The notes: generated by a model not told the origin, from the sequence alone. DNA of 64,000 bases from Saliniradius amylolyticus (GCF_003143555.1 NZ_CP029347.1:3038001-3102000), one strand, 5' to 3'. Shown: positions 1 to 10,687, counted from the first letter of the stretch. Program-made: numbers and translations.

Positions 1-1
1 T

Positions 2-1243
2 GCGGACAAAGATTTAAAACACGTATTGTTAGCGGATGAATCCATTTGTATTGGTCGCGCCCCGGCCACAGAAAGCTACCTGAACATTCCGGCCATTATT
101 GCGGCAGCTGAAGTGACCAACTCAGTCGCCATTCATCCCGGATACGGCTTCTTGTCCGAAAATGCCGACTTCGCCGAACAAGTAGAAAAAAGCGGCTTCG
201 AGTTTATCGGTCCGAAGGCGGACACCATCCGTTTGATGGGGGACAAGGTTTCTGCTATCACCGCCATGAAGAAGGCAGGGGTACCTTGTGTACCCGGTTC
301 TGACGGCCCTTTGACCGACGATAGCGAACGTAATAAGGCCATCGCCAAGCGTATAGGCTACCCTATTATCGTCAAAGCCGCCGGTGGTGGTGGTGGCCGA
401 GGCATGCGAGTGGTACGTAGCGAGGCCGAGCTGGCGAACGCCGTTGCCATGACCAAAAATGAGGCTGGGGCAGCGTTCGGTAACGATATGGTCTACATGG
501 AGAAGTTTCTGGAGAACCCTCGCCATGTAGAAATCCAGGTACTGGCCGACGGCCAGGGTAATGCCATTCATCTGGGCGAGCGCGACTGCTCAATGCAACG
601 TCGTCATCAGAAGGTGGTGGAAGAAGCACCCGCACCAGGGATTACTCAGGATCTGCGTGATAAGATTGGTGAACGCTGCCGCCGAGCCTGTATCGAAATT
701 GGGTATCGCGGCGCGGGCACCTTTGAGTTCCTGTACGAGAATGGCGACTTCTACTTTATCGAGATGAATACCCGGATTCAGGTCGAACATCCGGTATCAG
801 AGATGATTACCGGTGTGGATCTGATCAAGGAACAGTTGCGTATCGCCGCCGGTCAGCCGTTGGGCATTGAGCAATCGGATATTCAAATCCGCGGCCATGC
901 CATTGAATGTCGTATTAACGCCGAAGATCCCGAACGCTTCGTGCCTTCGCCGGGCAAAATTACCATGTTCCATCCTCCGGGTGGCTTGGGAGTGCGCTGG
1001 GATTCGCACATCTACTCGGGTTATTCGGTACCGCCGAATTACGACTCCATGATCGGCAAGCTGATCACCTATGGCGAAACCCGGGATGTGGCTATTGCCC
1101 GGATGCGCAATGCACTGGATGAGATCGTCATTGATGGCATCAAAACCAATGTGCCATTGCAGAAGTCCATTATGGCCGATGAAAACTTCAGAAACGGTGG
1201 GACCAATATCCACTATCTGGAGAAAAAGTTAGGGATTAACTGA
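2..1243 (+). CDS. accC: acetyl-CoA carboxylase biotin carboxylase subunit (5' truncated)
   Basis: Biotin carboxylase carboxylates biotin on AccB using ATP and bicarbonate, the first step of fatty acid synthesis. The frame is open from base 2, so the window edge removes roughly the first 40 residues. Visible ATP-grasp features are the glycine-rich loop ([12 protein letters not shown]), the ENPRHVEIQ segment and the catalytic [10 protein letters not shown] segment, followed by the C-terminal domain ending [12 protein letters not shown]. The whole stretch reads like E. coli AccC. The expected accB partner would lie upstream, outside the window. Confidence 0.97.
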   Translation, partial: ADKDLKHVLLADESICIGRAPATESYLNIPAIIAAAEVTNSVAIHPGYGFLSENADFAEQVEKSGFEFIGPKADTIRLMGDKVSAITAMKKAGVPCVPGSDGPLTDDSERNKAIAKRIGYPIIVKAAGGGGGRGMRVVRSEAELANAVAMTKNEAGAAFGNDMVYMEKFLENPRHVEIQVLADGQGNAIHLGERDCSMQRRHQKVVEEAPAPGITQDLRDKIGERCRRACIEIGYRGAGTFEFLYENGDFYFIEMNTRIQVEHPVSEMITGVDLIKEQLRIAAGQPLGIEQSDIQIRGHAIECRINAEDPERFVPSPGKITMFHPPGGLGVRWDSHIYSGYSVPPNYDSMIGKLITYGETRDVAIARMRNALDEIVIDGIKTNVPLQKSIMADENFRNGGTNIHYLEKKLGIN

Positions 1244-1250
1244 TAGCCTG

Positions 1251-1286
1251 AGCACCTCTGCAAAAAAGGGGTGCTAGTTATTCTTG
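1251..1286 (+). terminator. possible terminator after accC
   Basis: A 6-bp stem (AGCACC/GGTGCT, 1251-1256 with 1270-1275) follows the accC stop by 7 bases. The tract after it is T-rich but interrupted (agttattctt), so it would be a weak intrinsic terminator. Confidence 0.4.
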
Positions 1287-1290
1287 AGGC

Positions 1291-1376
1291 ACCTGAAAGA
1301 CCATACGCAGACACGTCGACAACCCGTTCCTGGGGGCATCCCTGCCGCACAGGGTCTGCTTAATGGTATTTCAGGT
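1291..1376. repeat. imperfect long inverted repeat upstream of the methyltransferase gene
   Basis: The left arm (1291-1312, starting ACCTGAAAGACCAT) is nearly the reverse complement of the right arm (1354-1376, ending ATGGTATTTCAGGT), over about 22 bp with a few mismatches. The interior holds a smaller hairpin around CCCTGCCGCACAGGG. It could be a cruciform, a small non-autonomous repeat element, or an RNA structure in the 5' leader of the gene starting at 1382 or 1445. No function is established. Confidence 0.55.
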
Positions 1377-1381
1377 CCCTT

Positions 1382-2632
1382 ATGTCCTCTGGTTCTTTCC
1401 CCCCGACGCCTGCTAAGCTAGCCCTTTTATTCACACTGGCAATAATGTTCTCTCAGCCTCTGCAACAGCTTCAACAGGATCTCGCCGATAGCCGCGGCTA
1501 CTGGCAGTTTGTGCCCTTTGAACAGAACGCGTTTCCGTGGTGGGCCGATAATCCCGAACTGACTGAAGCCCTGAACGCCCTGAATGAATCCCAGCTTCAG
1601 GAGCTTAAAGCCAAGCCCCAAGAGGCTCAGGACACTCTGGCTCCATTGCTGCCGCCGCTGCCCGAACTCCCTGAGCATCTTCTCACCAAGCCCCGTCAGC
1701 CAAGTCAGGATTATCCGTTTTGGCTCAGTACCGGTGTTAAGGGCCGGAAATGGCAACAGGTTGTCGCCTTTTCACAGCAAGTCACCCCGGGTGGAAGTGA
1801 GTTTCTAGAGTGGTGCGCGGGCAAGGGTCACCTGGGTCGCCTTCTCGGCTGGCAACACCAGCGTCCGGTGCGATCGGTGGAATGGCAGGCCAGATTGTGT
1901 CAGTCAGGTCAGCAGCAGGCGCAACGGGATTCCATCGATCAGCACTTTATCCATTGTAATGTCTTAAAGGATAACACCGCTCCTTTTCTTACTCGAAAGA
2001 CCCATGCCGTTGCATTGCATGCTTGTGGCGACTTACATATCACCTTGCTGCATCAGGGGGCCGGTGCGCAGATTCCGGCCATCAGCCTGAGTCCCTGCTG
2101 CTACCATCTTATCTCGCAGCATCAGTACCAGACTCTGAGTCAGCTGGCAAAGCAACGCCCATTCCCGCTTGGTCGCGCCGACCTTAGGCTGGCCGTCCAG
2201 GAAACCGTCACCGCCGGCGCCCGGGAGAGCCGAAAGCGGGAACAGGAAAAGTTCAGCCGTATCCTGTTCGATCTCTGGCAGCGTCAGACCCGCGGTGCAG
2301 ACTCCTATTTGCCGGTGCCTTCAGCTCCTGACGCCATTATCAAGAAGGGGTCATTAGGTTTTTGCCAGTGGGCTGCGGAGAAAAAGTCGCTCCCCTCGCC
2401 GAATGAGAAGGAGCTTGAAATGTTGGCCCAGACTGTCCGGGAACGTTACCTCCAGCTAGAGCGCATGGAGTTGGTACAGCACCTATACCGCCGTGCGCTG
2501 GAATATTACCTGGTGCTGGACCGCTGTCAGTTCCTGGTGGAATCCGGTTATGAGGTTGCGTTAAGTGCCTTTTGTGAGCGGCAAGTAACCCCCCGCAATC
2601 TGCTGATAACTGCTACCCTGTCAAAGGCTTAA
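1382..2632 (+). CDS. SAM-dependent methyltransferase, substrate unknown
   Basis: A Rossmann-fold methyltransferase of 416 codons. The SAM-binding motif I is FLEWCAGKGHLGRLLG, about 140 residues in. ALHACGDLH and the cysteine-containing SPCCYHL follow, a combination seen in the DUF13679/Trm13-related methyltransferase group. The N-terminal 120 residues are poorly conserved and rich in Leu, Pro and Gln. The start is uncertain: ATG 1382 lies just after the long inverted repeat, and ATG 1445 (MFSQPLQQLQQDL) would give a 395-residue protein without the odd hydrophobic leader. The substrate cannot be read from the sequence. Orientation is the same as accC and the S10 peptidase, with separate intergenic gaps. 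Confidence 0.75.
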   Translation: MSSGSFPPTPAKLALLFTLAIMFSQPLQQLQQDLADSRGYWQFVPFEQNAFPWWADNPELTEALNALNESQLQELKAKPQEAQDTLAPLLPPLPELPEHLLTKPRQPSQDYPFWLSTGVKGRKWQQVVAFSQQVTPGGSEFLEWCAGKGHLGRLLGWQHQRPVRSVEWQARLCQSGQQQAQRDSIDQHFIHCNVLKDNTAPFLTRKTHAVALHACGDLHITLLHQGAGAQIPAISLSPCCYHLISQHQYQTLSQLAKQRPFPLGRADLRLAVQETVTAGARESRKREQEKFSRILFDLWQRQTRGADSYLPVPSAPDAIIKKGSLGFCQWAAEKKSLPSPNEKELEMLAQTVRERYLQLERMELVQHLYRRALEYYLVLDRCQFLVESGYEVALSAFCERQVTPRNLLITATLSKA

Positions 2633-2659
2633 CGACAGATAATAATTAAGGAACACGCT

Positions 2660-4153
2660 ATGCAACTGAAACGCCTGTTGCCCGTGCTAATGTTGGCCTT
2701 CAGTCAACCGGTATGGGCCGAAGACCAGAAGCCCGCCACTCCCATCCCCGAGCCTCAGATGTCAATTACCGAGCATCGAGGCGAATTTCACGACGAGGAT
2801 ATTCGTTATCAGGTGGCCGCAGGAGACACCTATTTAAAAGACGATCAAGGCAAACCCACCGCCAGTATCTTCAGCATCGCCTATACCCGCACCGACACCG
2901 AGGATTCGAACCGACCGCTGATGTTCGTTTTTAATGGCGGTCCCGGTTCCTCGTCGGTATGGCTGCATATGGGCATCTTCGGCCCCAAGCGGGTTAAGTT
3001 GCCCAGCGACGCCGAACGCGTCGGTGCTGCCCCCTGGCAAATGGTGGAAAATCCGCTGAGCCTGCTGGATCAGACCGATATGGTGTTTATCGACCCTGTT
3101 GGCACCGGTTTCTCACGCCCGCTTGGTGAGCATAAAGGCAAGGAGTTCTGGGGCGTTAAAGAGGATGCTGAGTCTCTCGCGCAGTTCATCAAACGCTACA
3201 TCAGTCAGCATAACCGCTGGAACTCACCCAAGTATCTGGCCGGTGAGAGCTACGGCACCACCCGTGCAGGGGCCTTGGTCAAGGAACTTCAGGAAGGCTG
3301 GGGTTCGGTGGATCTCAACGGTGTACTGCTGATCTCTTCGATACTGGATTTTCAGGCCGGTGACTTCACTCCAGGTAATGATGTGCCCTTCGTCACTTTC
3401 CTGCCTACCTACGCCGCCACAGCCTGGTATCACGACAAGGTGCCCAATAAGGACCAGTGGTCGTCTATGGAAGCCTTCCTAACGGATGTCAGAGACTTCG
3501 CCCTGAGCCAGTACACCAGTGTTCTGATGAAAGGTTCGCTGGCCTCGGACCAGGAGACGAAGCAAGTGCTGGAAAAGTTGCATCAATACACCGGTCTGGA
3601 CAAGCAATATATTGAACAGGCTGACCTGCGCATTAACGAATTCTACTTTATGAAAGAGTTGCTGCGTGATCAGGGTAAGGTGGTTGGTCGTTTGGACAGC
3701 CGCTACTTAGGCGAAGATGCTGACAAAGTCTCTACCCGCTTTGAAGCGGATCCTTCGTCTTACGCCATCGATGGCGCCTATACGGCTGCCATCAATCAGT
3801 ATATGGGCACCACGTTGAATGTTGAGCGCGAACAGGAATACCAAATTCTCAGCGGCGAAGTTTTTTCCAACTGGAACTGGCTATACGGCAACAGCCCGCG
3901 TGCGCAAGGCTTTATCAATGTAGCCCCTTTTATTGCTACCGGCATGCGTCAGAACAAAGACTTTCGGGTATTCGTCGCCAATGGCTACTATGACCTGGCC
4001 ACGCCCTTCTTTGCCACCGAACACTCCATGAACCACTATGGTATCGACTTAGACCGGGTGACCATGAAGTACTATGAGGCCGGCCATATGATGTACATCC
4101 ACCAGCCTTCTCTTGAAGCCCTGGTGAAAGACATTCGCGCCTTTATTGACTAG
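2660..4153 (+). CDS. S10 family serine carboxypeptidase-like peptidase, secreted
   Basis: The 497-residue protein begins with a signal peptide (MQLKRLLPVLMLAFSQPVWAE) and so should act in the periplasm or outside the cell. Family S10 features are present: the oxyanion-hole segment FNGGPGSSS, the nucleophile serine in GESYGTTR, an Asp in NGYYDLATP and the catalytic His in AGHMMYIH. Such enzymes cleave C-terminal residues of peptides. The start is supported by an AAGGA ribosome site 8 bases upstream. It converges with the solute-binding protein gene; the two stop codons overlap at 4150-4153. Confidence 0.9.
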   Translation: MQLKRLLPVLMLAFSQPVWAEDQKPATPIPEPQMSITEHRGEFHDEDIRYQVAAGDTYLKDDQGKPTASIFSIAYTRTDTEDSNRPLMFVFNGGPGSSSVWLHMGIFGPKRVKLPSDAERVGAAPWQMVENPLSLLDQTDMVFIDPVGTGFSRPLGEHKGKEFWGVKEDAESLAQFIKRYISQHNRWNSPKYLAGESYGTTRAGALVKELQEGWGSVDLNGVLLISSILDFQAGDFTPGNDVPFVTFLPTYAATAWYHDKVPNKDQWSSMEAFLTDVRDFALSQYTSVLMKGSLASDQETKQVLEKLHQYTGLDKQYIEQADLRINEFYFMKELLRDQGKVVGRLDSRYLGEDADKVSTRFEADPSSYAIDGAYTAAINQYMGTTLNVEREQEYQILSGEVFSNWNWLYGNSPRAQGFINVAPFIATGMRQNKDFRVFVANGYYDLATPFFATEHSMNHYGIDLDRVTMKYYEAGHMMYIHQPSLEALVKDIRAFID

Positions 4154-4926
4154 AGTCCGAAGTCCCACAGCCTGTTTTGTTTGGGCTGTGGGCCACCAGG
4201 TTGGATAAACTGATACTGCTGAATGAGCTGTCGATAACGCTCCGAAGCCTTAAATCTCTCTAACGCCCGGTTGAACGCCTCACGCACCTTTCCATCTTTC
4301 AGTCCCATGGCGTAAGACGTCGCCGGAAACAGATAATGCACGTCCACCTCGTTAAGCGGCTTCAATAACCACTTCTTAGCCAGGTAATTGAAAATATTCA
4401 CGTCCATGATGGCCACGTCCATGCGCCCCTCTAACAGCATCTGCACCTGTTGCTCCTGATTGGCCAGCTCAGTATAAACCGGGCTCTGGTTAATGGCGTC
4501 AGCGTAGGCCTCCCCCAGAATATCCTCCGCCCGTTGGAAGGCCACCACCGAATACTCGCGAAGCTCATCCACAGAGCCCAGCTCAATATCTGCGTCAGAC
4601 AAGGTGATAGCCACATTCTGATAACTAATATAGGGTTCGGACAGCAAGGGAGCGACACTGGCGATGTTATGACTCTGAGTAAATGCGCCATCCACTTCAC
4701 CGTCGAACAGAATTTGCGAAGAACGTCCGAAGGGCACGTACACAGGTTTGACGCTATAGCCCGCATCGGCCATAACCGCTTTAATAAAGTCCATTTCAAA
4801 GCCACTACCATTGTGCTGGATGACATAAGGCGGCTTAGTCCAGCCCACCGCGAGCAATAGCTCTATTTGAGCATGAGCTTTATTAGTGACACACACAGCC
4901 ATCATCAAAAATGCCCATCTCAGCAT
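4150..4926 (-). CDS. periplasmic solute-binding protein, SBP_bac_3 family
   Basis: A 258-residue extracellular solute-binding protein family 3 member. I chose ATG 4926 because it opens a signal peptide ([19 protein letters not shown]) and has a GGGGA ribosome site; the frame is open further upstream, but that extension overlaps prmA and has no family character. The body has the usual amino-acid-binding layout: [29 protein letters not shown], then the second lobe with VDGAFTQS and a [10 protein letters not shown] segment. No permease or ATPase gene is adjacent, so it may be an orphan sensor or binding protein. The ligand is unknown. Confidence 0.8.
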   Translation of the reverse strand: MLRWAFLMMAVCVTNKAHAQIELLLAVGWTKPPYVIQHNGSGFEMDFIKAVMADAGYSVKPVYVPFGRSSQILFDGEVDGAFTQSHNIASVAPLLSEPYISYQNVAITLSDADIELGSVDELREYSVVAFQRAEDILGEAYADAINQSPVYTELANQEQQVQMLLEGRMDVAIMDVNIFNYLAKKWLLKPLNEVDVHYLFPATSYAMGLKDGKVREAFNRALERFKASERYRQLIQQYQFIQPGGPQPKQNRLWDFGL

Positions 4927-5034
4927 GTGCTTCCCCAATTCAGCGTCAATATTCGTATCCACCATTATTCGGGCTGTGAATTCAGAAATCCAGCCCCTAT
5001 ACTCGCATTTATCAATTATTTGTCTGTAAATACT

Positions 5035-5913
5035 ATGTCCTGGATTCAACTGACCATCCGTACCGAACAAGACCGGGCCGAAGCCATCGGCGACAGTCTG
5101 TCTGAGTTGGGAGCACAGGCCGTCACCTTTGTGGACGCCAAAGACACCCCGGTTTACGAGCCTAAACCGGGCGAGGTGCATTACTGGCCCAATACCGAGG
5201 TAATCGGCTTATTCGACGCCGAAGACGACACCGATATCGTCATCGCTGCGCTGCAAAATGATTTTGGCCAACAGCAGCCTTTAGCCTACACACTCAACCC
5301 CCTGGAAGACAAAGACTGGGAACGGGAGTGGATGGATAACTTTCATCCCATCCAGTTTGGTAAACGCCTGTGGATTTGTCCCAGTTGGCGAGACATCCCC
5401 GATCCGGATGCGGTCAACGTTATGCTCGACCCTGGGGTCGCTTTCGGTACTGGAACTCACCCGACAACCGCACTGTGCCTGCGTTGGCTGGATAGCCTGG
5501 ATCTCACGGACAAGACCGTGGTGGATTTTGGCTGTGGCTCCGGCATCTTAGGCATAGCCGCCTTAAAGCTGGGGGCTAAGCGGGTTATTGGCATCGATAT
5601 CGACCCTCAAGCTCTGGAAGCCAGCCAGGCCAATGCCGAGCGCAATGGTGTCGGTGACCAGATTGAGCTTTATTTGCCCGAAAACCAACCACAGTTTGAA
5701 GCCGATGTAGTAGTGGCCAACATACTGGCCGGCCCCCTGAGAGAGTTACAGTCGGTGATCACCGACTACTGCCATCCGGTCGGCGTGCTTGCATTATCGG
5801 GGATTCTGGTGGAACAGGCCGAAGAAATCGAACAACTGTATGCCCGGGACTTTATTCTTGAGCCCGTGCAAACAGAGGGTGACTGGGCGATGGTATCAGG
5901 CTTTAAGAAGTAG
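5035..5913 (+). CDS. prmA: ribosomal protein L11 methyltransferase PrmA
   Basis: PrmA trimethylates amino groups of ribosomal protein L11. The ORF from ATG 5035 encodes 292 residues, the family's normal length, starting [13 protein letters not shown]. The N-terminal substrate-recognition domain is followed by [14 protein letters not shown], the SAM motif [19 protein letters not shown], and [10 protein letters not shown]. The longer upstream frame to 4867 overlaps the divergent solute-binding gene and is rejected. It lies directly before dusB-fis, an arrangement common in gammaproteobacteria. Confidence 0.96.
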   Translation: MSWIQLTIRTEQDRAEAIGDSLSELGAQAVTFVDAKDTPVYEPKPGEVHYWPNTEVIGLFDAEDDTDIVIAALQNDFGQQQPLAYTLNPLEDKDWEREWMDNFHPIQFGKRLWICPSWRDIPDPDAVNVMLDPGVAFGTGTHPTTALCLRWLDSLDLTDKTVVDFGCGSGILGIAALKLGAKRVIGIDIDPQALEASQANAERNGVGDQIELYLPENQPQFEADVVVANILAGPLRELQSVITDYCHPVGVLALSGILVEQAEEIEQLYARDFILEPVQTEGDWAMVSGFKK

Positions 5914-5958
5914 CCTTTCAACAGGCTGTTTACATTTTTATGACACCTTCTGTCAACG

Positions 5959-5975
5959 GCGGCCTCAAAGGCCGC
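5959..5975 (+). terminator. GC-rich hairpin in the prmA-dusB spacer
   Basis: A perfect 6-bp stem (GCGGCC, loop TCAAA, GGCCGC) lies 46 bases after prmA. No T-run follows directly, so it may be a weak terminator or a processing site. The rest of the 186-bp spacer is AT-rich and probably holds the dusB-fis promoter, but no clear -35/-10 pair stands out. Confidence 0.3.
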
Positions 5976-6099
5976 TGTCAAGCCTAAAGAGCAAAAAAAA
6001 CCCCATTTTTGTTTAATTTCTAGCCTTTTCAAGGCCGACAAAAAACCGTAAACTTAGCGCCCTTTTGAACGGGTTGAGTAATTTTTGCACAACAACGCT

Positions 6100-7077
6100 A
6101 TGCAGATCGGTCCCTATCAACTTGATAACAATTTGATGCTGGCACCGATGGCAGGCGTGACCGACCGTCCCTTTCGGCAGCTCTGCAAACGCATGGGTGC
6201 TGGATTGGTGGTGTCGGAGATGTTGTCATCCAACCCAAAAGTCTGGCGCAGCGACAAATCGCGTCAGCGAATGGATCACAGTGGAGAATCCGGTTTACGC
6301 TCGGTACAAATCGCCGGTGCCGACCCGGATTTGATGGCCCAAGCGGCCGAGTTCAATGTTCAGAACGGCGCCCAGATTATCGATATTAATATGGGCTGCC
6401 CGGCGAAGAAGGTGAATAAAAAGCTGGCCGGTTCGGCTCTGCTGCAATTCCCGGAGCTGGTTGAGGACATTATCTGCGCTGTGGTGCGGGCCGTGGACGT
6501 TCCCGTCACCTTAAAGATCCGAACAGGCTGGGATCCGGACAACCGCAATGGGGTGACGATTGCTCGCATCGCCGAGCAAAACGGCATTCAATCTCTGGCG
6601 GTACATGGCCGGACCCGCGCTTGTATGTACAAGGGCGAGGCCGAGTACGACACCATAAAGGCTATCAAGGCCGCGGTGTCCATTCCGGTAGTGGCTAATG
6701 GCGATATTACCTCACCTGAGAAGGCCAAGGCGGTTCTGGATTATACCGGCGCCGACGCCTTGATGGTGGGCCGCGGCGCTCAAGGGCGCCCATGGATTTT
6801 TCGCGAGATCCAACATTATCTGATGCACGGTGAACAGTTAGCGCCACCGTCACTGGATGAGGTACGCCAGACATTATTGGAACATGTGGTCAACGTCCAT
6901 CAGTTTTACGGCGCCTATCTGGGCGCCCGCATTGCCCGTAAACATGTGGGCTGGTATCTGGCAGAGCATGACGATGAGCGTCATTTCCGCCGAGAATTTA
7001 ACGGGATTGAGGACGCCAGTGAGCAGCTGGATGCCCTGAATCGTTATTTTGACAAGCTGACTGTGGCAGCGGCCTAA
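6100..7077 (+). CDS. dusB: tRNA-dihydrouridine synthase B
   Basis: DusB reduces uridine to dihydrouridine in tRNA using FMN and NADPH. ATG 6100 gives [11 protein letters not shown], matching the E. coli start; the upstream TTG at 6085 is less likely. The TIM-barrel signature [19 protein letters not shown] with its catalytic Cys, the KIRTGW segment, the VHGRTR segment and the FMN phosphate site [13 protein letters not shown] are all present. At 325 residues the length is normal. It is followed by fis 47 bases on, the classical dusB-fis operon. Confidence 0.97.
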   Translation: MQIGPYQLDNNLMLAPMAGVTDRPFRQLCKRMGAGLVVSEMLSSNPKVWRSDKSRQRMDHSGESGLRSVQIAGADPDLMAQAAEFNVQNGAQIIDINMGCPAKKVNKKLAGSALLQFPELVEDIICAVVRAVDVPVTLKIRTGWDPDNRNGVTIARIAEQNGIQSLAVHGRTRACMYKGEAEYDTIKAIKAAVSIPVVANGDITSPEKAKAVLDYTGADALMVGRGAQGRPWIFREIQHYLMHGEQLAPPSLDEVRQTLLEHVVNVHQFYGAYLGARIARKHVGWYLAEHDDERHFRREFNGIEDASEQLDALNRYFDKLTVAAA

Positions 7078-7124
7078 GCTGCAACAGTTGCCGAGTATCA
7101 CTAACTAAAGAGCAAGCAAGAATT

Positions 7125-7418
7125 ATGTTCGATCAAAACGTGACTTCTCCATTTACAACCACGGTAACCACTTCTGCACAAACTCAGGCTCAAAAGCCGC
7201 TGCGTGACTCCGTCAAGCAGGCGGTCAACAAGTACCTGAAGCAGTTGGAGGACACCAATATCGACAATCTTTATGAGATGGTACTGGCTGAAGTGGAAGC
7301 GCCACTGTTGGAAGAGATCATGACTTTTACCCGCGGTAACCAGACCCGCGCTTCCCTGATGATGGGCATCAACCGCGGTACGCTGCGCAAGAAGCTCAAG
7401 CAATACGGCATGAACTAA
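7125..7418 (+). CDS. fis: nucleoid protein and global regulator Fis
   Basis: Fis is a homodimeric nucleoid-associated protein that bends DNA and activates rRNA and other growth-phase promoters. The 97-residue product is the usual length, and its C-terminal helix-turn-helix ([18 protein letters not shown] onward) is almost identical to that of E. coli. It is the second gene of the dusB-fis operon and is followed by a strong terminator. Confidence 0.98.
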   Translation: MFDQNVTSPFTTTVTTSAQTQAQKPLRDSVKQAVNKYLKQLEDTNIDNLYEMVLAEVEAPLLEEIMTFTRGNQTRASLMMGINRGTLRKKLKQYGMN

Positions 7419-7434
7419 GCCGATAGACTATGTT

Positions 7435-7461
7435 AAAGAGCACCTGCGGGTGCTCTTTTTG
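7435..7461 (+). terminator. rho-independent terminator after fis
   Basis: AAAGAGCACC and GGGTGCTCTTT form a long stem with a TGC-type loop and run into TTTTTG, 17 bases after the fis stop. Confidence 0.92.
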
Positions 7462-7509
7462 TTACAACACCCATATGTAAGCACGATTTCCCATTTCTGA
7501 GGACCACAG

Positions 7510-9108
7510 ATGGAACCAGCACAACCCATTCGTCGCGCTCTGTTAAGCGTTTCCGATAAAACCGGCATCGTTGAATTCGCCCAGGCCCTGGCAGCCATGG
7601 ATGTTGAACTTCTGTCCACCGGCGGCACAGCCAAGCTTCTGGCCGAAAACGGCCTGAACGTCACTGAGGTGTCTGACTACACCGGTCACCCCGAGATCAT
7701 GGACGGCCGGGTCAAAACTCTGCACCCTAAGGTTCATGGCGGTATCCTGGGTCGTCGCGGTCAGGACGATGAGGTAATGGAAAAACACCAGATTCAGCCC
7801 ATCGATATGGTGGTGGTGAATCTCTATCCCTTCGCCAACACCGTGGCTAAAGAAGACTGCACCTTAGAAGATGCCATTGAAAACATCGACATTGGTGGCC
7901 CGACCATGGTTCGCGCCGCAGCTAAGAACCACAAGGATGTCACCATTGTGGTCAATGCCGCGGATTACGCCCGCATTCTGGATGAACTACAGCAACGCGG
8001 CGGCCACTTAAGCTATGAAACGCGCTTCGATCTCGCCATCGCCGCTTTCGAGCATACAGCCCAGTACGATGGCATGATCGCTAATCACTTCGGAATCATG
8101 GCAACAGATTACGGCGACCAGTCTGACGAGCAGGCAGACGAATCTGCTTTCCCTCGTACCCTGAACAATCAGTTTATTAAGAAGCAAGATCTGCGTTACG
8201 GTGAGAACAGCCATCAATCGGCGGCGTTCTACGTAGAAAACGACATTCAGGAGGCGTCCGTCGCCACCGCCAAACAGTTACAAGGCAAGGCGCTGAGCTT
8301 TAATAACATCGCCGATACCGATGCGGCGCTGGAATGCGTCAAAGAGTTTGACGAACCGGCCTGTGTCATCGTCAAACACGCCAACCCGTGTGGTGTCGCT
8401 ACTGGCAACACCATTCTCGATGCCTATGACCGGGCCTTTAAAACCGACCCCACCTCGGCCTTTGGTGGCATCATTGCCTTTAACCAAATGCTGGACGGCA
8501 AAACCGCTCAGGCCATTGTCGATCGTCAGTTTGTGGAAGTGATCATCGCCCCTGAGGTATCCGACGAAGCCAGGCAGGCGGTAGAAGCCAAGAAGAATGT
8601 ACGACTGCTAGAGTGCGGCTACTGGCAGGGTCAGTTAACCGAAGGCTATGACTACAAGCGCGTCAATGGCGGCCTGCTGGTTCAGGACCGCGACTTTGGC
8701 ATGGTGGAACTGGATGACCTCAAAGTGGTCTCCAAGCGCCAGCCCACAGAAGAAGAGCTGCGCGATCTGCTTTTTACCTGGAAGGTAGCTAAGTACGTCA
8801 AGTCCAATGCGATTGTTTACGGAAAGGACGGCATGACCATCGGCATCGGCGCCGGTCAGATGAGCCGGGTCTATTCGGCAAAAATTGCGGGTATTAAGGC
8901 CGACGACGAGAACCTGGAAGTGGCAGGTTCTGTGATGGCCTCCGACGCCTTCTTCCCATTCCGCGATGGTATCGACGCCGCCGCCGAGGCAGGCATCAAA
9001 GCTGTGATTCAGCCGGGCGGCTCCATGCGAGACGAAGAAGTCATCAAGGCCGCCGACGAGCATGGCATGACCATGGTCTTCACCGGTATGCGTCATTTCC
9101 GCCACTAA
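7510..9108 (+). CDS. purH: bifunctional AICAR formyltransferase / IMP cyclohydrolase
   Basis: PurH carries out the last two steps of de novo IMP synthesis. At 532 residues it is full length. The N-terminal MGS-like cyclohydrolase domain ([40 protein letters not shown]) is followed by the AICAR formyltransferase domain ([33 protein letters not shown]). A TGAGGA ribosome site precedes the ATG. purD follows after 15 bases, so the two form an operon. Confidence 0.98.
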   Translation: MEPAQPIRRALLSVSDKTGIVEFAQALAAMDVELLSTGGTAKLLAENGLNVTEVSDYTGHPEIMDGRVKTLHPKVHGGILGRRGQDDEVMEKHQIQPIDMVVVNLYPFANTVAKEDCTLEDAIENIDIGGPTMVRAAAKNHKDVTIVVNAADYARILDELQQRGGHLSYETRFDLAIAAFEHTAQYDGMIANHFGIMATDYGDQSDEQADESAFPRTLNNQFIKKQDLRYGENSHQSAAFYVENDIQEASVATAKQLQGKALSFNNIADTDAALECVKEFDEPACVIVKHANPCGVATGNTILDAYDRAFKTDPTSAFGGIIAFNQMLDGKTAQAIVDRQFVEVIIAPEVSDEARQAVEAKKNVRLLECGYWQGQLTEGYDYKRVNGGLLVQDRDFGMVELDDLKVVSKRQPTEEELRDLLFTWKVAKYVKSNAIVYGKDGMTIGIGAGQMSRVYSAKIAGIKADDENLEVAGSVMASDAFFPFRDGIDAAAEAGIKAVIQPGGSMRDEEVIKAADEHGMTMVFTGMRHFRH

Positions 9109-9123
9109 TCACAGGAGACGAAA

Positions 9124-10410
9124 ATGAAGGTATTAGTGATCGGCGGCGGTGGCCGCGAACATGCACTGGCCTGGAAGGCCGCTCAGTCAGCCAATGTGGA
9201 AACGGTTTTTGTGGCACCGGGCAACGCCGGTACGGCCATCGAGCCTAAGCTTGAGAACGTCGCCATTGGCGCCGAAGATATCGAGGGTCTCTTAGCCTTT
9301 GCCAGGGATAATGCTATCGAGCTGACCATCGTCGGCCCGGAAGCACCGCTGGTTGAAGGCGTAGTAGACCGTTTTCAGGCTGAAGATCTGGCGATTTTCG
9401 GGCCTTCAAAGGGGGCGGCTCAGTTGGAAGGCTCCAAGGCCTTTACCAAGGACTTCCTGGCCCGCCACCAGATCCCGACCGCCGAGTATCAGACCTTTAC
9501 CGAGATCGACCCCGCCATCGCCTATGTGCGAGAGAAAGGCGCACCTATTGTGATCAAGGCCGATGGTCTGGCCGCCGGTAAAGGCGTTATCGTCGCCACC
9601 GAACTGGCTCAGGCCGAAGACGCCATTCGCGACATGCTGGCAGGCAATGCCTTCGGCGACGCTGGCAGCCGAGTCGTCATTGAAGAATTCCTGGATGGCG
9701 AAGAAGCCAGCTTTATAGTGATGGTAGACGGTAAGAACGTCTTACCCTTCGCCACCAGCCAGGATCATAAGCGCGCTCACGACGGCGACCAAGGCCCCAA
9801 CACCGGAGGTATGGGCGCATACTCACCCGCACCTGTTGTGACCGCCGATGTACACCAGCGCATTATGGATGAAGTGATCATGCCTACGGTGAACGGTATG
9901 GCCGAAGAAGATCACCCGTATGTGGGCTTCTTATATGCCGGGCTGATGATTATGCCCGACGGCACACCGAAGGTGATCGAATATAACTGCCGTTTCGGCG
10001 ATCCCGAAACCCAGCCAATTATGATGCGTCTGCAGTCGGACTTAGTCGAACTGTGTCAGCAAGCTCTTGCTGGCAAGCTGGATCAAACGACTATCGAATT
10101 TGATCAGCGTGCCGCCGTGGGCGTTGTGCTGGCTGCTGGCGGCTATCCGGGCAGCTACCGTAAGGGCGATGCCGTTAGCGGACTGGATACCAACACTCTG
10201 GATGATCGTAAAGTCTTCCATGCAGGGACTAAATTGGAAGGTGAGCAAGTGCTTACAAGCGGTGGTCGGGTATTATGCGCTACGGCTCTGGGCCAAAGCG
10301 TCACTCAGGCCCAGAAAGCAGCCTACGAGTTGACCAGCCAGATCCAGTGGGACGATGTGTTCTACCGCAAGGATATTGCCTGGCGTGCGATTCAGCGGGA
10401 AGCAGAATAA
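9124..10410 (+). CDS. purD: phosphoribosylamine-glycine ligase
   Basis: PurD (GAR synthetase) joins glycine to phosphoribosylamine in purine synthesis. At 428 residues it is full length, opening MKVLVIGGGGREHALAWK. ATP-grasp features include IKADGLAAGKGV, the SQDHKRAHDGDQGPNTGGMGA segment and EYNCRFGDPETQ. It is co-transcribed with purH (AGGAG ribosome site in the 15-base gap). Confidence 0.98.
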   Translation: MKVLVIGGGGREHALAWKAAQSANVETVFVAPGNAGTAIEPKLENVAIGAEDIEGLLAFARDNAIELTIVGPEAPLVEGVVDRFQAEDLAIFGPSKGAAQLEGSKAFTKDFLARHQIPTAEYQTFTEIDPAIAYVREKGAPIVIKADGLAAGKGVIVATELAQAEDAIRDMLAGNAFGDAGSRVVIEEFLDGEEASFIVMVDGKNVLPFATSQDHKRAHDGDQGPNTGGMGAYSPAPVVTADVHQRIMDEVIMPTVNGMAEEDHPYVGFLYAGLMIMPDGTPKVIEYNCRFGDPETQPIMMRLQSDLVELCQQALAGKLDQTTIEFDQRAAVGVVLAAGGYPGSYRKGDAVSGLDTNTLDDRKVFHAGTKLEGEQVLTSGGRVLCATALGQSVTQAQKAAYELTSQIQWDDVFYRKDIAWRAIQREAE

Positions 10411-10687
10411 GCACTGCTTACCAGGTTTGGTAATACCGGGGCGCTCTTAAAGCAAACCATGTGCTATAAGGAAGTGGCACAATGCCCCGCAGAGGGGCTA
10501 ATCGCGCGTCTTCACGCGAGTGCCCCGACTTTACCTCAGTATCCATAACCGACTCCTCTGAGTTGTGCCCTTTTTCACAGATTCGCGCTATTTTTAAGCA
10601 TCAAGCCTCACCTATGGCATGGTTTTTTTGTAGAATAGAGCATTCTCTGAACCCAACCCTATTATTAATAAGAAGCAGAGGCCTGAT
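10411..10687. other. 277-bp spacer with several short hairpins
   Basis: No convincing gene is seen between purD and the aminotransferase. There are stems at 10418-10433 (TTACCA/TGGTAA), at 10484-10498 (GCCCC/GGGGC) and a CGCG pair just after. A TAGAAT -10-like hexamer lies at about 10632 and could serve the downstream gene. A short frame from ATG 10482 has no family character and no run of Ile, Leu or Val codons, so I do not call a leader peptide. Confidence 0.35.

Noticed and set aside
4867-5034. N-terminal extension of prmA
   Set aside because: It overlaps the divergent solute-binding gene signal peptide and is not part of the PrmA family N-terminus.
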